From NCBI GenBank assembly GCA_021531755.1, contig JADYUK010000007.1:1-64000 (forward strand): a DNA stretch of 64,000 bases. Direction: 5' to 3'. Source of the stretch: Hoylesella loescheii (lineage in GTDB: Bacteria; Bacteroidota; Bacteroidia; Bacteroidales; Bacteroidaceae). Under the pieces are notes generated by a model. That model searched no databases, was not told the origin of the DNA, and saw only the letters and a program-made list of their open reading frames with translations. Position 1 is the stretch's first letter. Every line of letters starts with the position of its first letter. Of the stretch, positions 53,093-62,548 are shown one piece after another. The position numbers and the translations under genes were made by a program.

Positions 53093-53686
53093 ATGAGAAA
53101 GACAATCATCGCCCTTGCCCTGCTTCTCGCCACAGTCAGCGCGTCGGCAGGCATAAAATTCGGCATACGCGGAGGTGTCAATGTGACAAATGTCTCTATT
53201 GCCAATATACCAGGAATAAGCAAGACAGGTTTCTACCTTGGCCCAACGCTGAAGTTAGGTCTGCCTTTAGGATTCGACATCGACGCCTCTCTGCTCTACA
53301 ACCAGCTTGAGGCCGACCCCGATATCTATGTCACCCAAGCAGACTACCCTACAGCAGATAAAGGTCCCAACATCAAGCGGAAGGCCATCTCTATACCGCT
53401 CAACCTGAGGAAAGGATTCGGTTTCGGCGACAATGCGAGCATATTCCTCTTCGCCGGACCACAGATATCATGGAATATCGGCGACAAGAGCATCACCGAG
53501 TACAACTATAAATGGAAATCGGCAGACATCTCGGTGAATGCCGGCGTAGGTGTCATGCTCCTGAAAAGGATAGAGGTGAAAGCCAACTACACCTTCCCAT
53601 GCTCGTCGGCTGGCGAGTCAGAGGGCGGTGAACCATACGACTGGAAGCTGAAGGGATGGCAGATAGGCATGGCTATATATCTGTGA
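53093..53686 (+). CDS. Outer-membrane beta-barrel protein (PorT/OMP_b-brl type)
   Basis: 197 residues with signal peptide (MRKTIIALALLLATVSASA, then GIKFG). The mature part begins IRGGVNVTNVSI and has eight or so amphipathic strands ending in an aromatic/Leu residue (GMAIYL). It resembles small PorT-like barrels (DUF/OMP_b-brl_2). It follows porN by 275 bp in the same direction, and PorT itself assists type IX assembly, but I cannot tell a true PorT from the broader family. Confidence 0.8.
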   Translation: MRKTIIALALLLATVSASAGIKFGIRGGVNVTNVSIANIPGISKTGFYLGPTLKLGLPLGFDIDASLLYNQLEADPDIYVTQADYPTADKGPNIKRKAISIPLNLRKGFGFGDNASIFLFAGPQISWNIGDKSITEYNYKWKSADISVNAGVGVMLLKRIEVKANYTFPCSSAGESEGGEPYDWKLKGWQIGMAIYL

Positions 53687-53823
53687 CGCCCTTCAACGTA
53701 TGACATGACGACACCCCACCCTGCCCTTCCCTGCCACAGATGCGACAGCTTCCCGAACGCCGGCAGGCTGCCCCAGCCCCTCCAACAGACAACAACCAGA
53801 CAATAAAGAATCTTACTATAACT

Positions 53824-55098
53824 ATGAGAAAGACCACACTCCCCCTTCTGCTTGTCCTGCTCACAGGAGCATTGACAGCATCGGCCGGCACATCGACATT
53901 CAACGTCCGGCTCTCCAATCCCCTCTCCACTCCACGCACAGATGTGCCTGTTGTCATAGACCTCTCCACGCTCTCGCCAAGTCTGTTACAGGAAGCTGGC
54001 GGCCGTGAGGCTATCCGCAGCGCCATGGTCACTATCGGCGGGAAGGAGATAGCCTGCCAGCTTGACGACCTTGACGGTGATGATATCGCTGACGAGCTGG
54101 CATTTGTGGCTGACTTAGGGAAGAAGGAGAAGGCGACAGCCGTAGTGACACTGACAGACAGCGGCGAGCCACGGACATACGAGCCACGGACATACGCGAG
54201 CATATCCATACGCGACCGCAACGCTAAATCATCAAAGCATTTGCCCATAACATCGGTCACAATGCCGGCATCGAGCAATTCCTACCAGTATATCTTCCCT
54301 CACGGCCCTATTCTGGAGAGCGAGCTTGTGGGATTCCGCATATACGCTGACCACCGCCAGAGTGTCGACTACTACGGCCACCGCCAGCGTCAGATAGAGC
54401 TACCGGTTACAAATTTCTACCCGACGAAGGAGCAGAAAGCCGGTATCTATGGCGATGATGTGCTTTATACCGGTTCGACCTACGGCTGCGGAACGCTCCA
54501 CGGATGGGACGGAAAGCATTCTGTCATGTTCGAGAATGTCAAGTCGCGAACATACACAATGGTTGCGAGCGGCCCTGTCAGAGCCATCATAGAGACTGTC
54601 AACCGTGGCTGGAGGCCATCCAAAGACAGCCGCCCGGTAGACATACGGACACGCTTCATCCTCTATGCCGGCCATAGGGATGTCTGTGTTGACGTGCGTT
54701 TCTCACGCCCTGTCCCCGACCTCATGCTCTCGACTGGCGTAACAGACATCGTCGGCTCTGAGGAGCTGACAGACAAGAGCGGTCTGCGCGGCTGCTGGGG
54801 CACAGCTATGGCGGGCAACAACCCTGAGGTCTATGATGTCCATACAGTGGGTCTTGGCGTCTGTGTGCCGAAGGACAACTACCGTGGCGACAGCTATTTC
54901 ACCGACGGGAAACCATCGTTGCCAAACCAGGCTTATGTCGCTCTGGTGCAGACAGAGACAGACAGCCTGAGATATTGGTTCACCGTGACATGCGACATGG
55001 AGACCTTCGGTTTCGCCGACAGCAAGGCATGGTTCAGCCACCTGAAAGACTGGAAGCAGACAATAGAGCGTCCTGTCGAGGTCAAGATAGATAGATAA
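53824..55098 (+). CDS. DUF4861 family secreted protein
   Basis: 424 residues from ATG 53824 (MRKTTLPLLLVLLTGALTAS then AGTST); the ORF upstream to 53740 lacks a signal. The motif ACQLDDLDGDDIADELAFVADL and blocks such as ILESELVGFRIYADHRQSVD match DUF4861, a family often near polysaccharide-lyase and uronate genes. Catalytic activity is unknown. A 15-bp in-frame duplication yields EPRTYEPRTY (about residues 115-124). A terminator follows at 55161. Confidence 0.75.
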   Translation: MRKTTLPLLLVLLTGALTASAGTSTFNVRLSNPLSTPRTDVPVVIDLSTLSPSLLQEAGGREAIRSAMVTIGGKEIACQLDDLDGDDIADELAFVADLGKKEKATAVVTLTDSGEPRTYEPRTYASISIRDRNAKSSKHLPITSVTMPASSNSYQYIFPHGPILESELVGFRIYADHRQSVDYYGHRQRQIELPVTNFYPTKEQKAGIYGDDVLYTGSTYGCGTLHGWDGKHSVMFENVKSRTYTMVASGPVRAIIETVNRGWRPSKDSRPVDIRTRFILYAGHRDVCVDVRFSRPVPDLMLSTGVTDIVGSEELTDKSGLRGCWGTAMAGNNPEVYDVHTVGLGVCVPKDNYRGDSYFTDGKPSLPNQAYVALVQTETDSLRYWFTVTCDMETFGFADSKAWFSHLKDWKQTIERPVEVKIDR

Positions 55099-55160
55099 CA
55101 GGCTTCTCGACTCTGGCTCATACTGTCAGACATAAGCATCAACCCGACATTCAGATTATG

Positions 55161-55196
55161 ATGATGGCGTGTCAGAATTACCTGGCACGCCATCAT
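55161..55196 (+). terminator. Terminator after the DUF4861 gene
   Basis: ATGATGGCGTG/CACGCCATCAT with an inner CAG/CTG, 14-nt centre. T-rich sequence follows. Confidence 0.7.
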
Positions 55197-55526
55197 TCAT
55201 TTCGTCTGTCTATGATGTCTTGGTTATATGGGACAATCATTGAATAGAATAAGATATCATTTCTGTGGGGTAAAACAAGGGATGAATGACGATAAGTGTA
55301 TTGCTATTCTGTTTACAAGAGAGTGTCAGGAGGTTGAAAACACTGTATTATAACTACATAAGGTGTCGTCATCACGAAAAGGCAGCGAAAGATGAGTTTT
55401 AAGGCATAAACAAGACCAGCAAGAGGGTATGATTGGGCTTTTCTTGATGTTCGAACACAGCAGTGGGACTTTTCCACCACCCTATTGATAACAAAATAAG
55501 CTGTCTGAGATACTGTCTGAGAAGCC

Positions 55527-55590
55527 CATTCAGTAGCTCTCAGCTCCTCATTCAGTACCTTTCAGAGCCTCATCCAGTACCTTTTACGAA
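55527..55590 (-). repeat. 22-bp tandem array, family A (copy 4)
   Basis: Units begin at 55527, 55549 and 55571. Read on the minus strand they are ACTG(G/A)ATGAGG... and the array ends GAATGGGCTTC. The last bases before it, near 55501-55522, hold two TGTCTGAGA copies. Confidence 0.75.
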
Positions 55591-55952
55591 TCGCCTGACT
55601 ACCGCCAGCAACATCAAAATTATGTAAACACCTGATTTCATGACACATACACCTTTCTTACAAAATTCATAAAACAGGCGTGGAGATACGACAAAAGCAG
55701 AATCACGGGCAGGATTTCCGCGGGAAAGGCATCAGAATAGTATCATCAGAATCGTCTTAGTCCGTATGCTTATACTATAATTCGCCAGCAAAGGCATCGC
55801 TTTACAAATGTACAGGAGATACACGTAATTACTTACAAAAATGAAGAATAAAACAAATCCCACTATCCATAATATTATGAACATATATATCCTAAAGGGT
55901 AAATTATTGTTAAACATAAACGGAATGTTATGCTGGACACGCAATAAAGTTG
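55591..55952. other. AT-rich intergenic region before the small secreted protein
   Basis: Non-coding; no ORF of recognisable family. The stretch is low in GC compared with its surroundings. Confidence 0.35.
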
Positions 55953-55960
55953 TAACTTTG
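55953..55960 (+). promoter_or_regulatory. Promoter -7 box for the small secreted protein
   Basis: TAACTTTG, 58 bp before ATG 56018. The -33 element is weak. Confidence 0.5.
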
Positions 55961-56017
55961 TATCGGATAACGTTATCACACATCTTTTCTAACAAAACAC
56001 AACAACAAATACAAACG

Positions 56018-56261
56018 ATGAAAAAAAATATTATTTTCAGTGATGTTCGCAGCGTTCAGCTTGACATCAAATGCGACATACACTGTCGTCGTATCTCCAT
56101 GTGAAGGGGTTCTTAATGAGGTTTATCACCGTGAGTTGTCTTATGAAGAGGTTAAAGCCGCCCAAAATAGACTCATCAAAAAATGCGAGGAACTCGAGAA
56201 CAACGGTGGCAACCAGAACCAGCAGACCGGTCAGGACGAGAATGTCTCGACCAATCCGTAA
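56018..56261 (+). pseudogene. Small secreted protein with frameshift in an A8 tract
   Basis: Starting at ATG 56018 the frame reads out within 29 codons. If the eight As at 56021-56028 were seven, translation would run MKKILFSVMFAAFSLTSNA, then TYTVVVSPCEGVLNEVYHRE to the stop at 56259-56261: an 80-residue protein with a perfect signal peptide. The mature part has two Cys and a polar Asn/Gln-rich tail (ENNGGNQNQQTGQDEN). It could be a true pseudogene, a phase-variable gene, a slippage-translated gene or a sequencing error. No family recognised. Confidence 0.65.
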
Positions 56262-56419
56262 CTGACAATGCTGGGCAACTACATATCTGTCATGATATGA
56301 AAAGCCCTTAACCGTACATATCCCCTCAGCATATATCTGTATAGATTATTATGTCTGAGGGGACAAATCACGAAGAAGTGAATGCATGAAACTATACTAA
56401 CATCAAAGATACAACTACA

Positions 56420-57229
56420 ATGATAAGACGTTTTATAATCCTCACAATTCTTTCTTTAGCATTCTCGGCATCACCTTCCTATGCCCAATACGAGGTTGTG
56501 GACACTGTCAAGACACGACTCCACTATCTGATGAGATACCATACAAGGAACGAGTTTGACCAGCGCGAGGAAGAGATGAATTTAGATATTGGAGGGGAAA
56601 AAGTCCTTTTTGGCTCCAGATGGAGATATATAAAAAAGGAGATAGCCGACAGCGTGAAGGCACACGGAGGGAACACTAACGATGTCATAGCGGCGTGGGG
56701 TGGATATCCTATTAGCGCATTCCTTGAAGATATGATTAAGAACCATCCCTCAAAGGGCAAACTGTCATACTATACAAACCTTGGCGGGAAGACTCATGAA
56801 TATGTCGAGGATATTGCTGACAAGGGATGGAAGATTGAAGAGGGCGACACGGTTATACTTGGATATCACTGCAACAAGGCGACATGCACCTTCAGGGGAA
56901 GGACATGGACGGCATGGTTCACACCGGAGATTCCCATAAGCGAGGGGCCATGGAAACTCGACGGGCTGCCTGGCATGATTCTCTTCGCTGAGGAGACGAA
57001 GCATCAGTTCCGCTTTGAGTGTATAGGGATAAAGAATAATCTCAACAAACCTATGAAGACCTGGCATGTGAAGACAATCAAGTCAACTCCACTGAAAGTG
57101 CAGAAACTGAAGATTATGGAGGTGGAAGACGAGGAAGCATTCCTGAAACTGACAGGGTTTGACGGCATAAGAGGGGGTGTCGTGAAGAGCAAGCAGAAAT
57201 ACACGGCATGCCTTATCGAGAGATACTGA
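56420..57229 (+). CDS. GLPGLI family protein
   Basis: 269 residues with signal peptide ending near SYAQYE. The signature GPWKLDGLPGMIL (about 174-186) identifies the GLPGLI family, preceded by CTFRGRTWTAWFTPEIP. Function is unknown; it is extracytoplasmic. The TonB-receptor-like gene starts 32 bp downstream, an arrangement that I recall being frequent for this family, so both likely form one operon. Confidence 0.88.
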   Translation: MIRRFIILTILSLAFSASPSYAQYEVVDTVKTRLHYLMRYHTRNEFDQREEEMNLDIGGEKVLFGSRWRYIKKEIADSVKAHGGNTNDVIAAWGGYPISAFLEDMIKNHPSKGKLSYYTNLGGKTHEYVEDIADKGWKIEEGDTVILGYHCNKATCTFRGRTWTAWFTPEIPISEGPWKLDGLPGMILFAEETKHQFRFECIGIKNNLNKPMKTWHVKTIKSTPLKVQKLKIMEVEDEEAFLKLTGFDGIRGGVVKSKQKYTACLIERY

Positions 57230-57261
57230 CAACAAAATAATCGTAAAGGACAGGCAATGAT

Positions 57262-59847
57262 ATGATGAAAGAATATCGCACGCGGCATCTTCCCACCATT
57301 CTCCTGCTGCTCATGGTGTCAGCATTATTGCCGTCAGCCTCCCATGCACAGACAACATATCATGGCATCGTATGCGACAGCTCGACAAACGCCGCTATAG
57401 ACCATGCGTCGGTCATGGCATACAACGGCAAGAGCATCGTGGCATACACATTCACTGACAGCAAGGGACGGTTCACGATAACGATAGCAGAGGGCAAGAA
57501 GTCTGACAGGCTGACATTCACTATGCTGGGATACAGAAAGGTGGACGTAGGATGTGGTACATTCCGCAACGGGCAGAGAATAAGGATGGCAGAGGAGATG
57601 ACCGAGATACGAGAGGTGACGGTAAGGACACGCGGCATACACCAACGGAGCGACACCTTGTCATACACCGTGAACCTCTTCAAGCAGAAACAGGACCGCT
57701 CGATAGCCGATGTCATAAGCCACATGCCCGGAGTGACAGTAGAGGACAATGGCGTCATAAAGTATATGGACAAGCCGATAAACAAATTCTACGTCGAGGG
57801 AATGGACCTCATGGGAGGGAAATACAGCATGGTATCTGAGAATCTTCAGGCTGTCAAGGTGAAGCGCGTGGAGATACTGAGACACCACCAGCCTGTGAAG
57901 ATGATGCGCGGGAAGATGTTCTCTGAGCAGGCCGCTGTGAATATCGTGCTGACAGACGACGCCAAGAACGTATGGAACGGGGCATTGGACGCAGGGGCAG
58001 GAGCAGGTCTGCAGGATGCCGAGTGTGAGAAAGTGCTGCGCGACGTGAGGGCTGTGGCGATGCTCTTCGGAAGGAGAAGGCAGACGCTGACAATGTACAA
58101 GACGGCGAATACGGGGCGGGACATACAGCACGAGGTGCGCGACCTCACAAACACAGAATACAGCATAGAGCCCGAGCCGCCTATCATAAGCGACATATAC
58201 CATGGCTCGGCAAGCCTCGCAGACAGCCGCTACAACATGAACTCGACACACATAGCCGCGACAAACTGGCTGTTGAAATCGGGCAAAGACGCCACAACAC
58301 GCCTCCAGGCCATATACCTCTACGACAACACCACAGGCAGTGAGAGTCAGAGGACAACACACATGGATATCGACGGGAACCCTGTCGTCGAGGAGGAAGC
58401 CACAGCCGACAAATACAGACGTGAGGCGAAAGTGGAGATACAATACCAGAAGAACAGCAGCTCGACATACATAGACAATGTCATGAGAGGCAACATAAAC
58501 TGGAACACATCATACGCGAAGACAACACTCGGCGGGAACGCCGTGACACAAAGGGTGGAGCCACGCAGCCGCTCGATAGACAACTCGTTCAGATACAGGC
58601 ACAGTATAGGCAGGGAGAAGACCCTGAACATAGACGCGGCACTGCTATGGCAGTTCATGCCCAGCACGCTGAGCCTGCTCGACAACACAGCCCAAGGTCT
58701 CGACCTCGACATAAAGAAGCTTAGCCTCAGGACAGGATTCAGCCACAGGATAGCATCGTTCAAGGTGTCATACAGCGCAAGCGCAAGATACACAAGGCAG
58801 GAGATGGAACGCCAGCTGGCCGGAGTGGAGGCCAGGGAATACGCCCAGAGGATTGAGGCTGATATAGAGCCAAGCATCACTTATGGCCGCGGGGGGCTGA
58901 ATATCAGCTGCCAGATGCCGATAGCCTACCTCAACCACTCATGGAGCAGTGGCTGGAAGAACGACATAACGCTGCAGCCAAGGGCTAACATAAGCCTCAA
59001 GGCCAGCAGCATGACTGATATGTCAGCGTCATACAGCCATTCCCTCTCGCCCTACTCAATGAGGTATCTGCTGACCATGCCATACTACACATCGTACATA
59101 AACATGGCGAAATACAACGGCGAGACAGGCTTCACAAAGCGCGACGACATAAGGATGAGCATGAAATACGCCAATCCTCTTATAGGACTGTTTGCCAACA
59201 TGTACGTCACGACATCATTCATGAGAGACACTCCTGTATTCAGCGGCAGCATGGAAGGCAACGTCTACACGCTCACCATGGCCGACGCCAAGGCCGACAA
59301 CACATACGTCCTCTTATCGGGAAGCATAGAAAAGGCGATGTTCATGGGACATCTCACAGTGGGAGCCAAATGCAGCGCGACATCAATGGGCAACACGCTG
59401 CTGCGCCAGGACAGGCTGACAGACTATGCCATGCGCTCACTCAGCGGCGAGCTGAATGTCTCGATGATAGTCTCTGACATCTTCTCGCTCGACTACAGGA
59501 GCAAGGTGCTGACCTCACGCAATGTGTGCAAGACAGACCCGAGCCTCAACTTCGACCGCAACACATACATCTCTCACAGCCTGACGACACGGCTCATGCC
59601 GGGGCAATGGGTGATAAGCCTGTCTAACGAGCTGTATCATGCTGACAGCAAAGACTTCCCGAGGACATTCTTCTCTGACCTCTCTGTCAGCTACAAGACG
59701 AGGCGCGTGGAAGTGGCTGCGACACTGACCAATATCTTCGGGCAGAAGGAATTCAGCCGCAACTATATATACACGACATCGACATGCATATCGGCTACGG
59801 CACTACGCCCCCGTGAGCTGCTCATAAAGACATACCTGTACCTATGA
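57262..59847 (+). CDS. TonB-dependent-receptor-like outer-membrane protein
   Basis: 861 residues with signal peptide (cleavage near SHAQT). Residues about 30-115 form a carboxypeptidase-regulatory-like domain (TTYHGIVCDSSTNAAIDHAS, FTDSKGRFTITI). A plug-like region follows (ADVISHMPGVTVEDNGVIKY, PINKFYVEGMDLM), then a large beta-barrel (about 240-861). No TonB box is evident. It pairs with the GLPGLI gene; such pairs probably move a small molecule or peptide across the outer membrane, but the ligand is unknown. Confidence 0.82.
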   Translation: MMKEYRTRHLPTILLLLMVSALLPSASHAQTTYHGIVCDSSTNAAIDHASVMAYNGKSIVAYTFTDSKGRFTITIAEGKKSDRLTFTMLGYRKVDVGCGTFRNGQRIRMAEEMTEIREVTVRTRGIHQRSDTLSYTVNLFKQKQDRSIADVISHMPGVTVEDNGVIKYMDKPINKFYVEGMDLMGGKYSMVSENLQAVKVKRVEILRHHQPVKMMRGKMFSEQAAVNIVLTDDAKNVWNGALDAGAGAGLQDAECEKVLRDVRAVAMLFGRRRQTLTMYKTANTGRDIQHEVRDLTNTEYSIEPEPPIISDIYHGSASLADSRYNMNSTHIAATNWLLKSGKDATTRLQAIYLYDNTTGSESQRTTHMDIDGNPVVEEEATADKYRREAKVEIQYQKNSSSTYIDNVMRGNINWNTSYAKTTLGGNAVTQRVEPRSRSIDNSFRYRHSIGREKTLNIDAALLWQFMPSTLSLLDNTAQGLDLDIKKLSLRTGFSHRIASFKVSYSASARYTRQEMERQLAGVEAREYAQRIEADIEPSITYGRGGLNISCQMPIAYLNHSWSSGWKNDITLQPRANISLKASSMTDMSASYSHSLSPYSMRYLLTMPYYTSYINMAKYNGETGFTKRDDIRMSMKYANPLIGLFANMYVTTSFMRDTPVFSGSMEGNVYTLTMADAKADNTYVLLSGSIEKAMFMGHLTVGAKCSATSMGNTLLRQDRLTDYAMRSLSGELNVSMIVSDIFSLDYRSKVLTSRNVCKTDPSLNFDRNTYISHSLTTRLMPGQWVISLSNELYHADSKDFPRTFFSDLSVSYKTRRVEVAATLTNIFGQKEFSRNYIYTTSTCISATALRPRELLIKTYLYL

Positions 59848-60097
59848 CGCCTTGATGGCGCCCGGCACAGCCTTCAGCATGAACGACACTGGCGGGCAGG
59901 GCATGACGAGGCCTGAGCTGTGGAGGGATGCTGACGACATCTGCCGCAAATGATGCCAGGCATCTCTCCTGATGTCTGTGCCGCATATCACAAGTGGGGA
60001 TGTGTGGCGCAGGCATAGGAATTGACAGACGGCAATGTCGTATATATGAATGTCGAGCCAGAACAACCCCGATGTGGCGGGACATGGACATGAAGAA
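59848..60097. other. Convergent spacer before the terminator
   Basis: Nothing recognised apart from the hairpin at 60098. Confidence 0.4.
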
Positions 60098-60143
60098 AGG
60101 CTTTCCTGCCTGACAGCCAACGCTGTCATAGGCGGGAAAGCCT
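60098..60143. terminator. Bidirectional terminator
   Basis: AGGCTTTCC-T-GCCT-GACAGC pairs with GCTGTC-AT-AGGC-G-GGAAAGCCT in the space between the convergent TonB-like gene and metY. Confidence 0.8.
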
Positions 60144-60217
60144 TGTCATTCATGCCTCGCTGAGTATTGCCAGCAAGAGGCTGTCATCAGGTTGTGCCGG
60201 ATGTCATATGCCGGACG

Positions 60218-61492
60218 TTATCTGCTCATGGCCTGCTCAAGGTCGGCAATGATATCCTCAGCATTCTCTATGCCCACAGAGAGGCGTACGAGATCGGGGG
60301 CAACACCAGCCTCACGCAGCTGCTCGTCAGACATCTGGCGGTGGGTATGGCTGGCAGGATGAAGCACACACGTGCGTGCGTCGGCCACATGTGTGACGAT
60401 GGATATGAACTCGAGATTGTCCATGAAGCGTATGGCATCCTCACGAGTGCCCTTCAGTCCGAAGGCTATCACTCCACACGTGCCGTCGGGCATATACTTC
60501 TGTGCGAGGGCATGATACTTGTTTGATGGCAGTCCGGCATAGTTCACCCAGCTGACGCGGTCATTCCGCTCAAGCCATTCTGCCACCTTCTGCGCGTTGG
60601 CACAGTGCTGTCTCATGCGCAGGGCGAGGGTCTCCAGACCGATATTCAGCAGGAAAGAGTTCTGTGGAGCCGGTATGCTGCCGAGGTCGCGCATAAGCTG
60701 GCTGACGAGCTTCGTGCAGTAAGCCATCTTCCCGAACGACTTCGTGTATGTCAGTCCGTGGTACGACTCGTCGGGAGTGGTTAGTCCGTGGAACTTGTCG
60801 CCATACTCCTCCCATGGGAAATTGCCGGAGTCGACGACGCAGCCTCCTACCTGTGTGGCATGTCCGTCCATATACTTCGTTGTGGAATGTGTCACTATGT
60901 CACAGCCCCACTCGAATGGCCGGCAGTTGACAGGTGTGGCGAAGGTGTTGTCGACAATGAGGGGCACGCCATGCTTGTGGGCCATCTTCGCGAAGCGCTC
61001 TATATCGAACACATTGCCTCCAGGGTTTGATATCGTCTCGCCAAAGAAGCATTTGGTGTTCGGGCGGAAGGCTTCCTCTATGCGCTCATCATCCCAGTCG
61101 GGGTCGATGAATGTACACTCTATGCCGAGCTTTCTCATCGTCACACCGAAGAGATTGTATGTCCCGCCGTATATGGTGTTTGATGTGACGAAATGGTCGC
61201 CAGCCTCACAGATATTGAAGACAGCATAGAAATTGGCAGCCTGTCCGCTGCTTGTCAATACCGCTCCTACTCCTCCCTCAAGCGCTGCAATCTTCTTTGC
61301 CACCGCATCGTTGGTGGGATTGGCGAGGCGTGTGTAGAAATAGCCCTCGTCCTTGAGGTCGAAAAGGCGGGCCATCTGCTCGCTCGTGTCGTATTTGAAT
61401 GTTGTGCTCTGGTAGATAGGCAGCTGCTGTGGCTCGCCCTTGCTTGGTTTCCATCCGCCGTGAATGCAGATGGTCTCGACGTTTTTCTTCAT
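60218..61492 (-). CDS. metY: O-acetylhomoserine aminocarboxypropyltransferase (MetY)
   Basis: 424 residues. It is a PLP enzyme of the Cys/Met metabolism family: ETICIHGGWKPSKGEPQQLP, then YTRLANPTNDAVAKKIAALEGG (substrate/PLP region), SSGQAANFYAV, and the PLP lysine at about Lys206 in HSTTKYMDGH. Length and spacing match O-acetylhomoserine sulfhydrylase, which makes homocysteine from O-acetylhomoserine and sulfide. The related O-succinylhomoserine lyases are usually shorter. Own promoter at 61537. Confidence 0.93.
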   Translation of the reverse strand: MKKNVETICIHGGWKPSKGEPQQLPIYQSTTFKYDTSEQMARLFDLKDEGYFYTRLANPTNDAVAKKIAALEGGVGAVLTSSGQAANFYAVFNICEAGDHFVTSNTIYGGTYNLFGVTMRKLGIECTFIDPDWDDERIEEAFRPNTKCFFGETISNPGGNVFDIERFAKMAHKHGVPLIVDNTFATPVNCRPFEWGCDIVTHSTTKYMDGHATQVGGCVVDSGNFPWEEYGDKFHGLTTPDESYHGLTYTKSFGKMAYCTKLVSQLMRDLGSIPAPQNSFLLNIGLETLALRMRQHCANAQKVAEWLERNDRVSWVNYAGLPSNKYHALAQKYMPDGTCGVIAFGLKGTREDAIRFMDNLEFISIVTHVADARTCVLHPASHTHRQMSDEQLREAGVAPDLVRLSVGIENAEDIIADLEQAMSR

Positions 61493-61536
61493 TATTTTTC
61501 GTTGTTATTATTACTGTCAATACAGGTTACAATCTG

Positions 61537-61544
61537 CAAATTTA
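61537..61544 (-). promoter_or_regulatory. Promoter -7 box for metY
   Basis: TAAATTTG on the minus strand, 45 bp before the ATG; fits TAnnTTTG. Confidence 0.6.
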
Positions 61545-61552
61545 CATATTAT

Positions 61553-61844
61553 TATTGAACTTCCTGCCTTTTTGGTTGAGAAAAATGAGACGGCCATGGA
61601 GTTTTCATTGTCCTGGAGGAGATATTCATGTCTCCACCCATGTTCCGGGAGTCATCCTGCAGGACTGGAGGGGTGGCTGGACGATTCGAGACCATCATTG
61701 CCGGCAGAACCACAAGACGAGTCATGACAAAGATACCAGACAGGCAACAGCACCTTATTATATACCTTGCCGAGAGATATTGTATTGTTGTATTAGAAAA
61801 TATTGTAATTTTTCCATATTCAGTAAAATTTTTTAATCAAAAAA
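61553..61844. other. Divergent spacer between metY and rubrerythrin
   Basis: Mixed composition, AT-rich towards 61840. A weak GGAG/CTCC hairpin lies near 61615-61638. No ORF of recognisable family. Confidence 0.4.
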
Positions 61845-61876
61845 CTTGCAGTATAATATTTTTCTTATTATCTTTG
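61845..61876 (+). promoter_or_regulatory. Promoter for the rubrerythrin unit
   Basis: CTTG at 61845-61848, 20-bp spacer, TATCTTTG at 61869-61876, 36 bp before the ATG. Confidence 0.75.
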
Positions 61877-61912
61877 CACTCATAATAATTAACCAAATAA
61901 CATATAGAGACT

Positions 61913-62455
61913 ATGAAAGAGCTTAAAGGAACAAAGACCGAGAAGAACCTCATGGAGGCATTCGCCGGCGAGTCAATGGCAAGAAACAAGTACTCATACT
62001 TCGCATCGCGCGCAAAGAAGGACGGCTACCAGCAGATAGCAGCCCTCTTCGAGGAGACAGCAGCCAACGAGAAGGAGCACGCCAAGCTATGGTTCAAATA
62101 TCTTGAGGGCGGCAGCGTGAAGGACACAATGTCTAACCTCAAGGCAGCAGCAGAGGGCGAGAACTTCGAGTGGACAAACATGTATGACCGCATGGCACAG
62201 GAGGCCGAGGAGGAGGGCTTCACGGAGATTGCAGCACGCATGAGAGGCGTGGCAGCTATCGAGAAGCACCACGAGGAGCGTTACCTGAAACTTCTCGAGA
62301 ACATAGAGAAGGGCGTGGTATTCTCACGTGAGGGCGACACAATGTGGCAGTGCCGTAACTGCGGGCACCTTGTATTCGGCAAGACAGCTCCTGAGGTTTG
62401 CCCTGTATGCGAGCATGCACAGAGCTACTTCGAGGTAAGAGCTGAGAACTGGTGA
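61913..62455 (+). CDS. rbr: Rubrerythrin
   Basis: 180 residues. The N-terminal ferritin-like four-helix bundle carries the diiron ligands in [25 protein letters not shown] and [16 protein letters not shown]. The C-terminal rubredoxin-like domain has [10 protein letters not shown] and CPVCEHAQ (about 145-165). It reduces hydrogen peroxide in anaerobes, taking electrons through its rubredoxin site. The next gene (94 bp on) encodes a flavin reductase-rubredoxin fusion, a natural electron donor. Strong promoter upstream. Confidence 0.96.
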   Translation: MKELKGTKTEKNLMEAFAGESMARNKYSYFASRAKKDGYQQIAALFEETAANEKEHAKLWFKYLEGGSVKDTMSNLKAAAEGENFEWTNMYDRMAQEAEEEGFTEIAARMRGVAAIEKHHEERYLKLLENIEKGVVFSREGDTMWQCRNCGHLVFGKTAPEVCPVCEHAQSYFEVRAENW

Positions 62456-62548
62456 TAAACAACGCACACATTGCTGAGACCATAGCAGAGAATCAGCCGT
62501 GAAAGAGACAAAAACCTCGTAACAGAAACCTTCAGAAAAGAACAGAAA

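Noticed and set aside
54170-54200. 15-bp duplication in the DUF4861 gene as a phase-variation site
   Set aside because: Only two copies and in frame, so it would not switch the gene off; noted in the gene entry only.
55380-55500. Remnant of a transposase gene
   Set aside because: I translated the plausible minus frame and found an early stop and no transposase motif.
55841-56104. 87-residue ORF ending in the small secreted gene
   Set aside because: It starts upstream of the TAACTTTG box; its last 28 codons are just the out-of-frame reading of the A8 gene.
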